Assembly: GCA_963764205.1 (NCBI GenBank)
Contig: CAVXRN010000002.1
Span: forward strand, 496,001-560,000
DNA length: 64,000 nucleotides
Source of the DNA: Chersky-840 sp963764205
GTDB lineage: Bacteria; Actinomycetota; Acidimicrobiia; Acidimicrobiales; UBA8190
Reading direction: 5' to 3'
Below the pieces are notes generated by a model. The model was not told where the DNA came from and ran no database searches. It saw nothing but the letters and a program-made list of their open reading frames with translations. The position numbers and the translations under genes were made by a program. Shown here in pieces: positions 1 to 8,295 of this stretch (position 1 is the first letter of the stretch; every line of letters starts with the position of its first letter).

Positions 1-177
1 GGCCCGGGGCACCTCGAACATCGCGGCGCGCTGCTCTGACCGGGCCGGGTCGCGCCCCACCAGCGCTCGCACGTCGAAGCCGGCGGCGCGCAGGGTGCGG
101 ACATGGGTGTAACAGCCGAACCCGGTCCCGACGACGACGACGCCGGGCGCGCCGGGAGCTGGCGTCGGGGTGCTCAT
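1..177 (-). CDS. Gfo/Idh/MocA-type oxidoreductase, N-terminal fragment
   Basis: The first 59 residues of a protein that runs off the left edge. After a Pro/Ala-rich start comes a beta strand and glycine-rich turn (VVVGTGFG), then a helix and a second strand ending in GRDP. This is the NAD(P)-binding Rossmann layout of sugar and inositol dehydrogenases of the Gfo/Idh/MocA family. The ATG at 177 overlaps the stop of the upstream sugar isomerase-like gene as ATGA, so the two are translationally coupled and probably act in one carbohydrate or polyol pathway. The substrate cannot be inferred because the C-terminal domain is missing. Confidence 0.7.
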   Translation of the reverse strand, partial: MSTPTPAPGAPGVVVVGTGFGCYTHVRTLRAAGFDVRALVGRDPARSEQRAAMFEVPRA

Positions 178-1045
178 GCCGCGGGCCAGGCGGAGGCGGC
201 GAGCACGGCGCGGGTGGCGTGCGCGGCCGCCAGCGCAGCGACGCGCGCACCTCGGGCGTGAAGGGAGTCGGAGAACACCTCGGCGCCGACCGGGCATCGG
301 ACGCCGATGGCGCGCAGAGCGCCGAGATAGCCGGCGAGGTCGAGCTCGCCCTCACCGGGGAGCTGGCGGGCATGCAGGGTGGCGTCGATCAAGTTGTCCT
401 CGGGTTGTCGGGGCGCATCGTCGAGCTGGATGGCGAGCACGCGGTCGGGGGTAGGGCGCGCAGCTCTTCCGGGGTGGTGCCGGTCCGGGCGCAGTGCCAA
501 GTGTCGACGTTGAGCCCACCGTTGGGCCGGTCGGCGCGGCGCACGATCTCCGCCGCGGTGGCCACATCGGGGACCTTCGACCACGCCAGCCATTCCAGGT
601 GGACAAGCAGACCGTGTTGCACGGCGCGGTCGCACAGCGCGGCGAAGGATTCAGCCGCGTCGTCGAGGCCCCAGGGGCCGCCCAGGACCTCCGCCGCGTT
701 GAGCGACCGGGCACCGAGGGCCTCGGCCATGCGCATGAGGTCGTCCTCCCCGTAGCGAAAGACGTCGAGGGGGTCCACGTCCACGAGGCTGGCACCGAGC
801 TCGGGCGCCCCCGGCGTCCACCACCAGGCCGGGTCGACCTCCGCCACGACCAGTCCATGGTCGCGGAGCATGGCTCGCATCTCGGCGTCGGTGTGGCCCT
901 CGGCCCGGGCGCGGGCATGGTCACGTCCCCACATGGAGATGGCGTCGTATCCCGCCGCGGCCGCCGCCGCCAGCCGTTCGGCAAAGCCCGTGTCGCGCGG
1001 CAGCGTGCCCGAGCACAGGACGAGCGAGCCCTGTCCCAGTGTCAT
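174..1045 (-). CDS. Sugar phosphate isomerase/epimerase-like TIM barrel, frameshifted
   Basis: A xylose-isomerase-like TIM-barrel protein. Visible landmarks are an N-terminal strand with CSGTLP, a middle motif HLEWL, and GGLNVDTWHCARTGTTPEEL, where the Asp and His are typical metal ligands. The ATG at 1045 (MTLGQGSLVL) was chosen because the upstream extension is Arg-rich and family-atypical. The frame breaks in a run of five G at 447-451: before it the protein reads EELRALPP, after it DRVLAIQLDDAPRQPEDN in the next frame, which is clearly the continuation. One missing base restores about 290 codons, the usual family length. A sequencing indel is the likelier cause than a pseudogene. The stop overlaps the start of the Gfo/Idh gene. 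Confidence 0.7.
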
Positions 1046-1262
1046 GACCGCTCCTCCCGGGTCGTGGCGGCGACGAGGTCGTGCACGAGACCGTCGGCGT
1101 GCTCGAGGAAGATCGGCGCAGGCTCCATGGTGGCTCAGCATCGCATGGCCCGGCGGGCGACGCGCCACGAGCGAGGCCTGGCTCGGGATCGTCGTCGAGG
1201 TCGAGGACTGAGCCCGCGCTCGAAGTGCGTCGCGCGTCGGTGCGCGAGCCGAGGTGGGACGT

Positions 1263-2624
1263 TCAGCCGAAGTCGGCCCGGAACGCCGCCAGGGCGTTGG
1301 GGAACGAGCCGTCGGTGACGTCGTTGTCCTGACCGCCGGCGGTGTCGTTGAAGGAGAAGATGCACGTGAACGACACGTTGTTCGCCGCGATCCAGTTGGC
1401 GAACTGGTTCATGAAATAGGGGTCGTCTCCGAGCCCGTGCCCGTCACTGCGGAAGTCGACCGACCACTCCGGGATGGCGATCGGCCTGTTCTGGGCGGCC
1501 GCGAACGTCGTCAGCCAGTTGAGGCCCCAGGTCTGGGTGACGGCGTTGCTCCACGAGGCCTGCGGTGTGAAGGGGCTGCCCCAGTACTCGTCGTAGACAT
1601 CGGTGCCGATGTAGTCGACATAGGCCGAGCCCGGATAGGCGAGCTCGAGGTTCCAACTCGACGACCCCCCTCCGTTGGGGTTCCACAGGAACTTGAATTG
1701 CTGGCCCGGGACGGCTCGCATCGCCGTCACGATCTGACGCCAGAATTCGGCGAAGTTCGCGGCGTCGGTGTTGTTGGCGACGCTCCACGGGTACCAGGTC
1801 CCGTTGAACTCCCACCCGAGCCGGAGGATGGCGTTGGCGGCGCCGTCGTTGACCAGGGTCTGGGCCAGGATGGTGAAGTACTGGTTGTAGTCGCCCGCAG
1901 CGCCTTGGGCCAGGGTCCCTCCCGAGCCTCCGGGGAGGATGGGGACGCCGAGGACGAGGCGGTAGCCGGAGTTGCGCCACTGGTCGAGCATCCAGTCCTC
2001 CGAGCCCCCGGCGCCGTCCATGCCGTCCCAGCCGCTCGTGCGCAGCAGGTAGTCGGAGGCGAGAACGGGATGGGTCCCGGTGATCGAGGCGAAGTTGGCG
2101 AGGGCCGACGGGTCGCCCGAGCCGGCGTAGTCGCCGAGCTCGGTCGTCTTGGCCGTGTGGGGGCCGACGAGGTACGGGTTCTGCGATGCCGGCGCCGTCA
2201 CCGGGGCGGGGGCCTTTGCCGGGGCCTTCGCCGCCTTGGCCGGGGCCCGTGCCGCGATCCTGGCCGGGCCACCATGCCGGGGTGCGGGGGGGACGGCTGT
2301 GGTTGTCGGCACCAGGTGGGTGGCGGTGCTGGTGGTGCTGGTGGTGCTGGGGGGGACGGCGATGGTCGTGGATGGGATGGTGACGGTCGTCGTCGTGGTG
2401 GCGGGCTCGGAGACGCGCGAGACCGGCGCCGTGGGCTGTGTCGCGCTCGAGTCCGCCGCGTGGGGCTGGGGGGACGAGGTCAGGTCGATCGACTCGACGA
2501 CCACCACGGCGGTTGCCGTGACCAGGGGTGCAGCGACGACCTTGGTGGCGGGGTGTTGGATGACGCCGCGCCGCTCGTGTCGGACGGCGTGACGTGGTGC
2601 TGAGAATCGAATCAGGCTGAACAC
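1263..2624 (-). CDS. Secreted GH26-like glycoside hydrolase with Thr/Pro/Ala linker
   Basis: A 453-residue exported protein beginning at GTG 2624 behind a GGGAG-like ribosome binding site. It has a basic start, a hydrophobic stretch near residues 30-45, a long Thr/Ser/Pro then Ala/Lys/Pro linker (about 60-155), and a C-terminal catalytic domain from about residue 165. The domain has LRLGWEFNGTWYPW, with the probable acid/base Glu near residue 272, and IAIPEWSV, with the probable nucleophile near residue 386. This matches the GH26 (clan A) pattern of beta-mannanases and related endoglycanases, though the substrate is not certain. It is a paralogue of the enzyme at 58030-59556 and differs in its N-terminal half. 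The gene stands alone between a 217-base and a 329-base gap. Confidence 0.75.
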   Translation of the reverse strand: MFSLIRFSAPRHAVRHERRGVIQHPATKVVAAPLVTATAVVVVESIDLTSSPQPHAADSSATQPTAPVSRVSEPATTTTTVTIPSTTIAVPPSTTSTTSTATHLVPTTTAVPPAPRHGGPARIAARAPAKAAKAPAKAPAPVTAPASQNPYLVGPHTAKTTELGDYAGSGDPSALANFASITGTHPVLASDYLLRTSGWDGMDGAGGSEDWMLDQWRNSGYRLVLGVPILPGGSGGTLAQGAAGDYNQYFTILAQTLVNDGAANAILRLGWEFNGTWYPWSVANNTDAANFAEFWRQIVTAMRAVPGQQFKFLWNPNGGGSSSWNLELAYPGSAYVDYIGTDVYDEYWGSPFTPQASWSNAVTQTWGLNWLTTFAAAQNRPIAIPEWSVDFRSDGHGLGDDPYFMNQFANWIAANNVSFTCIFSFNDTAGGQDNDVTDGSFPNALAAFRADFG

Positions 2625-2953
2625 GGCATCTCCCTGTGAACGGTTGTCACACGTGTTGCTCGTGCACCAACAAAAACGCGTTGTTCCCTGGCTCGTGGCT
2701 ATCTCGTGTGGGCGCGCCGAACAACCCTCGCGGGATTCGGAATGTGGGCAACCTGTCGGCCAATGCCCATGCCCGTTCGACCTTACCGATCGCCTCGGGT
2801 CCTGTCGACTCGTCGTGCGGGCTGTGACGATTCGTCGTGCACGGATATGCGGACCAAAAAAAGTAATCCAGACCTAGAAAATTCTCTCCGGTATGTCACG
2901 GGCCGATGTCGGCGCCGCAACGTCGTCGTGTCATTGGTCACGTCTTGATTTGG
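2625..2953. other. 329-base intergenic region, AT-richer than its surroundings
   Basis: This non-coding stretch lies between the RDD gene and the GH26-like gene, both on the minus strand. It includes A7 at 2856-2862 (a T7 run on the minus strand) that could end RDD transcription, though no strong stem precedes it. An imperfect inverted repeat at about 2643-2672 sits just upstream of the hydrolase start. I see no known riboswitch signature and no convincing short gene. Confidence 0.5.
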
Positions 2954-3577
2954 TCACATCTTAATGACGACGGTGTTGGTCACTTTGTCGTGCAACGTTT
3001 GTCGGCGCGGGTCCCACAGGGGAAACAACATGTCGATCACCCACGGGAGGAACAGCAGTGCGAGCATCACGTACTCGAACACGACGCGAGCGAGCGCGCG
3101 TCCGTATCCGATGGGCGCGCCCGTCGCAGCGTCGACCGCCCGGGCTCGCACCACCATCATCCCCACGGTCTGCCCTCGAGGGGAGCCGGTGAGCGCCGTG
3201 GTGTAGATCATCACGATGAGGACGAACAACAGTGCGCCCTGGTTGGTGATGGTCAGACCCAGAACGGGTTGGGGACCGGACCCGCCGGTCGTGCCGCTCG
3301 CCTGGTGTACGGCGTGGAACGGCAACAACACGATCGAACCGATGATGCTCGTGATCACCCAGTCGATGAGCCAACCGCCGACGCGGGCGGGGTAGCTGGC
3401 GTAGGGAGAGGCAGGCGGCCCCGAGACCGGCGGCCCGTACCCACCGGGATAGCCCGGCGGCCCGTACCCACCGGGGTAGCCCGGGGGCCCGTACCCACCG
3501 GGGTAGCCCGGCGGCGGCGGCGGCGGCGGCGGCGGCGTGGGCGCGTCGGCGTCATCGGATCCGGGCGCGTCGGGCAT
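2954..3577 (-). CDS. RDD family membrane protein with Pro/Gly/Tyr-rich N-terminus
   Basis: A 207-residue integral membrane protein. Residues 1-65 are a disordered head: an acidic start, nine consecutive prolines, then three copies of GYPGGYGPP. The rest is an RDD domain: ARVGGWLIDWVI with the conserved Arg and Asp of the first helix, a second helix (GALLFVLIVMIYTTAL), GQTVGMMVVRARAVD, then a third segment ending in FPLWDPRRQTLHDKVTNTVVI, which is the diagnostic RDD C-terminus. Molecular function is not established for the family; some members are proposed to be cation antiporters. Similar proline-rich heads occur in many actinobacterial membrane proteins. Confidence 0.85.
   Translation of the reverse strand: MPDAPGSDDADAPTPPPPPPPPPGYPGGYGPPGYPGGYGPPGYPGGYGPPVSGPPASPYASYPARVGGWLIDWVITSIIGSIVLLPFHAVHQASGTTGGSGPQPVLGLTITNQGALLFVLIVMIYTTALTGSPRGQTVGMMVVRARAVDAATGAPIGYGRALARVVFEYVMLALLFLPWVIDMLFPLWDPRRQTLHDKVTNTVVIKM
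3431..3511. repeat. Three 27-bp tandem repeats followed by a GGC run
   Basis: Three nearly identical 27-bp units (3431-3457, 3458-3484, 3485-3511) encode the GYPGGYGPP repeats of the RDD protein on the minus strand. Units differ at only one or two bases. They are followed at 3512-3536 by a GGC-triplet run encoding polyproline. The near identity suggests recent expansion by slippage, so copy number probably varies between strains. Confidence 0.9.
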
Positions 3578-3756
3578 CGACGGTCATTGTGGCAGGCCGG
3601 CGCCGTCCTGCTCGTCGAGGCAAGGACTGTCGTGGGGGTCGGTGAGGTCGAATGAGATCGGCACGCGCGCCAGATCCACGATTCCGTGCGCCGAGCCCGG
3701 GCGTCGGTGGCCGGCACCGTGTTGAGCGACCCCGGCCACTCCGGTAGACCCTTTCC

Positions 3757-4506
3757 ATGTCAGTGCTCGAAGCCCTCGCCATCGTGGGCGCGGGCTTGGC
3801 AGCAGGGACGATCAACACGATCGTCGGCTCGGGCTCGCTCATCACCTTTCCCACGTTGTTGGCGTTCGGGTTCACGCCGGTCGTCGCGAACGTCAGCAAC
3901 ACGATCGGGCTCGTGCCCGGATCGCTCAGTGGCGCCGTCGCCTACCGGTCGGAGCTGGGCGGCCAGCGATCGCGTCTGGTCGTCCTGGGGATGGCTTCGG
4001 TGAGCGGTGGGATCGCCGGTGCGGTCTTGCTCCTGGCCCTGCCCAGCAACGTGTTCCGAGACGTGGTGCCGGTGCTGATCTTGATCGCCTGTGTCCTGGT
4101 GGCCCTGCAACCCCGCCTCTCGGCGCGCCTGGCACGGCGCGCCGAGCACCCCGAGCACGGGGGCCCTGTCTTGTTCGCGTCGGTGTTCCTCACCGGCGTG
4201 TACGGCGGCTATTTCGGAGCCGCCCAGGGCGTGATCCTCCTCTCGCTGCTCGGTATCTTCCTGCGTGATCACCTGCAACGACTCAACGCCACCAAGAACG
4301 TGCTCGCCTTTCTGGTCAACGCGGTGGCGGGGCTAATCTTCGCGTTCTTCGCCCATGTGGCGTGGGACGCAGCAGGCCTCCTGGCGGTGGGCTCGATCGT
4401 CGGCGGACAGGTGGGCGGCACGGTCGGTCGCAGGCTGCCGGCGTCGTTGTTGCGAGGCGTCATCATCGTGGTCGGCGTCGGGGCCGCCATCGCCCTGCTC
4501 GTGTGA
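3757..4506 (+). CDS. TauE/SafE family membrane transporter (probable sulfite/organosulfonate exporter)
   Basis: A 249-residue polytopic membrane protein, standard length for TauE/SafE (DUF81). The start MSVLEALAIVGAGLAAGTINTIVGSG carries the family signature, and GGYFGAAQGVILL in the middle is the second half-repeat motif. About seven to eight membrane segments are visible. Family members export small anions such as sulfite or sulfoacetate; the substrate here is unknown. The next gene is about 100 bases downstream on the same strand. Confidence 0.85.
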   Translation: MSVLEALAIVGAGLAAGTINTIVGSGSLITFPTLLAFGFTPVVANVSNTIGLVPGSLSGAVAYRSELGGQRSRLVVLGMASVSGGIAGAVLLLALPSNVFRDVVPVLILIACVLVALQPRLSARLARRAEHPEHGGPVLFASVFLTGVYGGYFGAAQGVILLSLLGIFLRDHLQRLNATKNVLAFLVNAVAGLIFAFFAHVAWDAAGLLAVGSIVGGQVGGTVGRRLPASLLRGVIIVVGVGAAIALLV

Positions 4507-4603
4507 CCCCGAGGCTGCGCACGCCGGTGGCGTCCCGACCCGCCATGATGGGCGCCGGCACGTTGGGCGAGGCGGCGCGAGGCGGCGGGGGAGGAGGGTG
4601 ACG

Positions 4604-5491
4604 GTGCGGCTCGGCATCGTGACGCCGGTGGTGAACCTCAATCCTCGGTTCGATCCCCCCGAATGGGAGCAGCGCGGGGGGATCGACGACATCGTGGAGG
4701 TGGCGCGTGCCGCGGAGCGCCTGGGGTACGAATGGGTGTCGTGCCCCGAGCACGTGGTGATCCCTTCGCCCACGGCCGCCACGCGTGGCGGGAGGTACTG
4801 GGACCCGCTCGCCACGTTGAGCTTCGTGGCCGCCTCGACACAGACCATCGGGCTGCTCACCCACGTGCTCGTGCTCGGGTACCACCACCCGCTGGAGGTG
4901 GTGAAGCGCTACGGCACGCTCGACGTCGCCAGCGGCGGCCGTGTCATCCTCGGTGTGGGCGTCGGGTCGCTCGAGCCCGAATTCGAGCTCCTCGACGTGC
5001 CGTTCGCCGGCCGAGGGGCGCGTGCTGACGATGCACTACGGGCCATCCGGGCGTCGTTCTCCGAACGCGTGCCGAGCTACTCGGGAACGCAGTACGAGTT
5101 CTCGGGCTTCGTGGTCGAGCCCAGTGGGATCCAGAGGCACGTGCCCATCTGGGTGGGGGGCCGCACCCGTCGATCGCTGCGGCGCGCCGTCGAGCTCGGA
5201 GACGGGTGGATCCCCTTCGGGCTGCCGCTCGACGACCTCAGTGCCATGTTGGCGGACCACGACCCGACGGCGGCCGGGGATCACCGAGGGCGCAGCTTCG
5301 ACGTCGTGCTCGCCCCCGAGCCTCCTCTGGACCCGTTGGGTCACCCCGATGCCACCGCCGCGACCGTGCGGGCGTATCACGCCATCGGCGCCACCGGTCT
5401 CTCGCTGCGATTTCGCCACGACTCGCGCTCGCACTACATCGAACAGCTCGAGGCCATGGCCGAGGTGGTGGCGGCGCAGGAGGACGGGTGA
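4604..5491 (+). CDS. LLM-class F420-dependent oxidoreductase
   Basis: A 295-residue luciferase-like TIM barrel. The start VRLGIVTPVV, the signature ERLGYEWVSCPEHV, the segment TIGLLTHVLVLGYHHP, DVASGGRVILGVGVG, and PIWVGGRTRRSLRRAVELGDGW are typical of F420-dependent enzymes rather than FMN luciferases. GTG 4604 is chosen because the strong ribosome binding site GAGGAGG (4591-4597) lies six bases upstream; GTG 4598 would have no spacing at all. The substrate is unknown. The F420:NADP oxidoreductase at 61121 shows that the organism uses this cofactor. Confidence 0.85.
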   Translation: MRLGIVTPVVNLNPRFDPPEWEQRGGIDDIVEVARAAERLGYEWVSCPEHVVIPSPTAATRGGRYWDPLATLSFVAASTQTIGLLTHVLVLGYHHPLEVVKRYGTLDVASGGRVILGVGVGSLEPEFELLDVPFAGRGARADDALRAIRASFSERVPSYSGTQYEFSGFVVEPSGIQRHVPIWVGGRTRRSLRRAVELGDGWIPFGLPLDDLSAMLADHDPTAAGDHRGRSFDVVLAPEPPLDPLGHPDATAATVRAYHAIGATGLSLRFRHDSRSHYIEQLEAMAEVVAAQEDG

Positions 5492-5590
5492 GGAATGCCG
5501 CCAGCCGAGGTGACCCGGTCGCCGACCATGGTCGTGGTCGGTACGCTCGCCTCTTGACCATCGCCCGTCCCCGATCGAGAACGGCCTGCC

Positions 5591-6238
5591 ATGTCTGATC
5601 GTCACGAGACCGCTGCGTCCGATCCGCGCATCACCGAGCTCTTGGCGCTGGGGGCCGCCACCATCGGCGAGTCGGGCGGTCTGCCCATGCGCGCCCGGAT
5701 ACGAGCGGTGTGGCGCGGCGCACGGCTGGCCGCACCCGCCTTTCCCGTGCGTTGCACACCGGGCGACAACCTCGCCATCCACGTGGCGGTGGCGAGTGCG
5801 CCACCGGGGAGCGCGCTGGCGGTCGACGTGGGAGCGGAGGACGAGCTCGGGTACTGGGGTGAGGTGCTCACGACCGCGGCGCAGTCCCGGGGGGTCGCCG
5901 GCCTCGTGATCGACGGTGGCGTACGCGACGTCGACGCCCTGGAGGCGCACGGATTTCCTGTCTTCTCCACCACCGTGGCGTTGCGCGGTGCATCGAAGAA
6001 CCGTCCCGGCGCGCTCGGAGCTGCCGTCGTGGTGGGTGGGGTGACGGTGGAGGCCGGGGACTGGCTCGTGGGCGACGTCGACGGCGTGGCGGTGGTGCGC
6101 GCCGCGGCCATCGAGGACGTGCTCGGGGCCGGGCGGGCGCGCGCCGAGAAGGAAGCCGCGGTGTTCACGGCGCTGCGCCAGGGTCACACGACCCTCGAAT
6201 TGCTCGGGCTCGACCCCTCGCCGGTGGAGGGGGCCTGA
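5591..6238 (+). CDS. RraA-like / HMG-CHA aldolase family protein
   Basis: A 215-residue protein of the RraA fold. Landmarks are ATIGESGG near the start, GDNLAIHVAVASAPPGSALAVD, VAGLVIDGGVRDVDAL (the Arg-Asp pair binds substrate and metal in aldolases of this fold), and a C-terminal GDWLVGDVDGVAVV. Members include 4-hydroxy-4-methyl-2-oxoglutarate/4-carboxy-4-hydroxy-2-oxoadipate aldolases and oxaloacetate decarboxylases, as well as the RNase E inhibitor RraA. The metabolic neighbours, a hydroxyacid dehydrogenase, a cupin and an AllA-like enzyme, favour an aldolase or decarboxylase role over RNA control. It converges on the next gene with four bases between the stops. Confidence 0.75.
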   Translation: MSDRHETAASDPRITELLALGAATIGESGGLPMRARIRAVWRGARLAAPAFPVRCTPGDNLAIHVAVASAPPGSALAVDVGAEDELGYWGEVLTTAAQSRGVAGLVIDGGVRDVDALEAHGFPVFSTTVALRGASKNRPGALGAAVVVGGVTVEAGDWLVGDVDGVAVVRAAAIEDVLGAGRARAEKEAAVFTALRQGHTTLELLGLDPSPVEGA

Positions 6239-6242
6239 TCCT

Positions 6243-7192
6243 TCAGGCGGTGACGAGGTTCGACGGTGTCCGACCGGCGAGCACGTCGCACACGCTTTGG
6301 CTGGCCACCCGGGCCATCTGTGTCCGCGTGGCGCGACTGGCGCTGCCGATGTGGGGCAGGAGGACCGTACGGGGGGCGTCCAACAGGCGCGCCGTGATCT
6401 GCGGCTCGTGCTCGTACACGTCGAGGCCCGCGGCGAAGATCGTGCCGGCGTGCAATGCCTCGGCCAGCGCGGCCTCGTCCACGACCGGCCCCGCGACGTG
6501 TTCACCACCACAGCGTGGGGACGGAGCATCGCCAGCTCGCGCGCGCCGATCAGGTGGCGGGTGTCGTCGGTCAGCGGGACGTGGACGCTCAAGATGTCGC
6601 ACTCGGTCAGAAGGGCGTCGAGATGTTCGACGTACCCGGGCATGCCGGTGGGGCGGCGCGAGTGGTGCAGTACCTGCATGCCGAAGCCCGAGGCGCGTCG
6701 GGCCACCGCTTTGGCGATGCGGCCGTACCCCACGAGCCCGAGCGTGGCGCCGTGCACGTCGTTGCCCAGGTACTGGTTGATGCCCCAGCCCGGCCAGGCG
6801 TCGTGGCGGAGGTCCCGCTCGGCCTCCGACGCCAGGCGCGAAGCGGCCAGGACGAGCAGGAAGGCCACGTCGGCGGTGGTCTCGTCGAGGACGCCGGGCG
6901 TGTTGCACACCGCCACGCCCAGGCGACCGGCGGCGGCGACGTCGATGTTGTCGTACCCCACCGCCACGTTGGCGACCACGCGCAGGCGCTGCGCCGCGCC
7001 GGCGTCGAGCACGTGCTCGTCGATGCGATCGGTGAGCAGGCACACGATGGCGTCGACGGTGGCGGCGAGATCGACGAGCTCCGCCGGGGTGTAGGGCACG
7101 TCCCCGGGGCGCTGCACCACCTCGTGGCCGTCGTCGACCAGCGGGTCGAGGCCTCCTGGCGGGAGCGCCCGGGTCACGAGGATGCGTGCCAC
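6243..7192 (-). CDS. D-isomer 2-hydroxyacid dehydrogenase, frameshifted
   Basis: An NAD(P)-dependent 2-hydroxyacid dehydrogenase of the glyoxylate/hydroxypyruvate reductase group. It shows NVAVGYDNIDV, NTPGVLDETTADVAFLL, the nucleotide-binding GLVGYGRIAKAVARR, LSVHVPLTDDTRHLI, and in the second frame VVDEAALAEALHAGTIFAAGLDVYEHEP and LLPHIGSAS (catalytic His). The frame breaks in C4 at 6489-6492: VNTSRG is followed by PVVDEA only if one base is added. Repaired length is about 316 residues, normal for the family. GTG start at 7192, seven bases after the stop of the cupin gene, so the two are one operon. Confidence 0.8.
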
Positions 7193-7199
7193 CGGGCGC

Positions 7200-7583
7200 T
7201 CAGTGGGTGGTGTAGTCGATCGGTCCTGCGCCCTTGACGCCGATGGCGAAACAGAAGCAGTGGATGGGGGCGTGGTCGCTCACGGGCCGCAGGCTGTGGA
7301 CCTTGTCCGGCGGGATGTGCACCAGATCACCCTGGGCGATGTCGCGATCCTCGCCGTCGATGGTCATGACGCCGCGCCCCGACGTCACGTAATAGAACTC
7401 GTGGGTGGGGTGGGAGTGGGGATCGACGTACCCGCCGCCGGCCACCTCGAACTCGTTCACGAGCTCGAGAAACCCCCCGTCGGTGATCTCCTTCATCTCG
7501 CGCGACTTGAACAGCCACCACACCGGGACCGTGCCGTTGTGCTCGACCACGGGCTCCACGTCCTCGATGCTGCGCACGTCCAT
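7200..7583 (-). CDS. Single-domain cupin protein
   Basis: A 127-residue protein with one cupin barrel. The metal-binding motif 1 is seen as PHSHPTHEFYYVTSGRG and motif 2 as GDLVHIPPDKVHSLRP, giving three His and one Glu as the usual metal ligands. It is a small-molecule binding or isomerising domain with no further assignable activity. It is the first gene of a two-gene operon with the 2-hydroxyacid dehydrogenase, so its substrate may be the related hydroxy- or keto-acid. Confidence 0.8.
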   Translation of the reverse strand: MDVRSIEDVEPVVEHNGTVPVWWLFKSREMKEITDGGFLELVNEFEVAGGGYVDPHSHPTHEFYYVTSGRGVMTIDGEDRDIAQGDLVHIPPDKVHSLRPVSDHAPIHCFCFAIGVKGAGPIDYTTH

Positions 7584-7657
7584 CGCTCGTCCTCCTCGCT
7601 TACGGTTGGGCCGCCGTAGACTGACGGCGACGTCAGCGTAGATCAGGGGGGTCCCAC

Positions 7658-8161
7658 ATGGCCGCAGCCGCCAGACGGCTCGTCGCCGGGCCGGTCGTGG
7701 CCGAGGCGTGGGCGCCGTTCGGGTGGGTGCCGGTGGCCGACACCGATCCCGCCGACGGGACCGGTCGCCTCGAGTACCAGTGGGCCGATGCCCACGTGAA
7801 CGTGATCAGTCACGCTCCCGACGAGGTGGAGCGGGACGGGGACGGTCTGGTGTGTGACCGGATGTACCGTCACGACACCCACACCCAGGTCCTGCTGGCG
7901 CTCAACGGGCCGTCGGTGATCGCGGTGGCCCCCGCGCTCGCCGACCTGTCGACCACCGACGGGCTGGATGCCGTGCGGGCGTTTCGCCTGGAGAAGCTCG
8001 ACGCCGTGGTCCTGCAACGCGGGACGTGGCACTGGGGCCCGTTCCCGCTCGGCGACGAGCCCGTCCTGCTCTTCAACGTCCAGGGCCTAGGGTACGCCCG
8101 CGACAACGCGTCGGCTGTGCTCGGTTCTGACGGCGTGCACCTCGTCGTCGTCGGGGGCTGA
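7658..8161 (+). CDS. Ureidoglycolate lyase (AllA)-like protein
   Basis: A 167-residue protein resembling AllA, the enzyme that splits ureidoglycolate to glyoxylate and urea in allantoin breakdown. Seen are EAWAPFGWVP near the start, HDTHTQVLLALNG in the middle, the IRAF-like VRAFRLEK, and RGTWHWGPFPLG, where the Trp-His of the cupin-like fold falls. The ureidoglycolate assignment rests on family resemblance alone, since no other purine-catabolic gene is nearby. A glyoxylate product would suit the neighbouring hydroxyacid dehydrogenase. Confidence 0.6.
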   Translation: MAAAARRLVAGPVVAEAWAPFGWVPVADTDPADGTGRLEYQWADAHVNVISHAPDEVERDGDGLVCDRMYRHDTHTQVLLALNGPSVIAVAPALADLSTTDGLDAVRAFRLEKLDAVVLQRGTWHWGPFPLGDEPVLLFNVQGLGYARDNASAVLGSDGVHLVVVGG

Positions 8162-8295
8162 GCTCACCCATCCGCACGCCGTGCGGGTGACGACCAAATC
8201 CGTCGGGAGTCGGTCACAATCAGGCCTTCATGGGAGCACGCGCGCCGCGACGCCCGTCGGGGTCGGACCGCGGCGCACGACGCGGGGGTTCGCCG

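Noticed and set aside
1042..1128. A 28-codon open frame on the minus strand (ATG 1128) ending in an ATGA overlap with the isomerase gene, with GC-rich third positions
   Set aside because: Too short to assign, no ribosome binding site stands out, and it may be the remnant of a larger frame broken by an indel in 1129-1262. Noted but not called a gene.
1254..2603. Long open frame on the plus strand opposite the GH26-like gene
   Set aside because: Gly/Val/Arg-rich translation without motifs; a shadow of GC-rich coding DNA on the other strand. The same reasoning applies to many other long antisense frames.
2625..2953. c-di-GMP or c-di-AMP riboswitch upstream of a secreted hydrolase
   Set aside because: These are common upstream of actinobacterial wall hydrolases, but the conserved cores could not be found on the minus strand.
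3512..3536. GGC triplet run as a regulatory or recombination element
   Set aside because: It is explained as codons for a polyproline stretch in the RDD protein.
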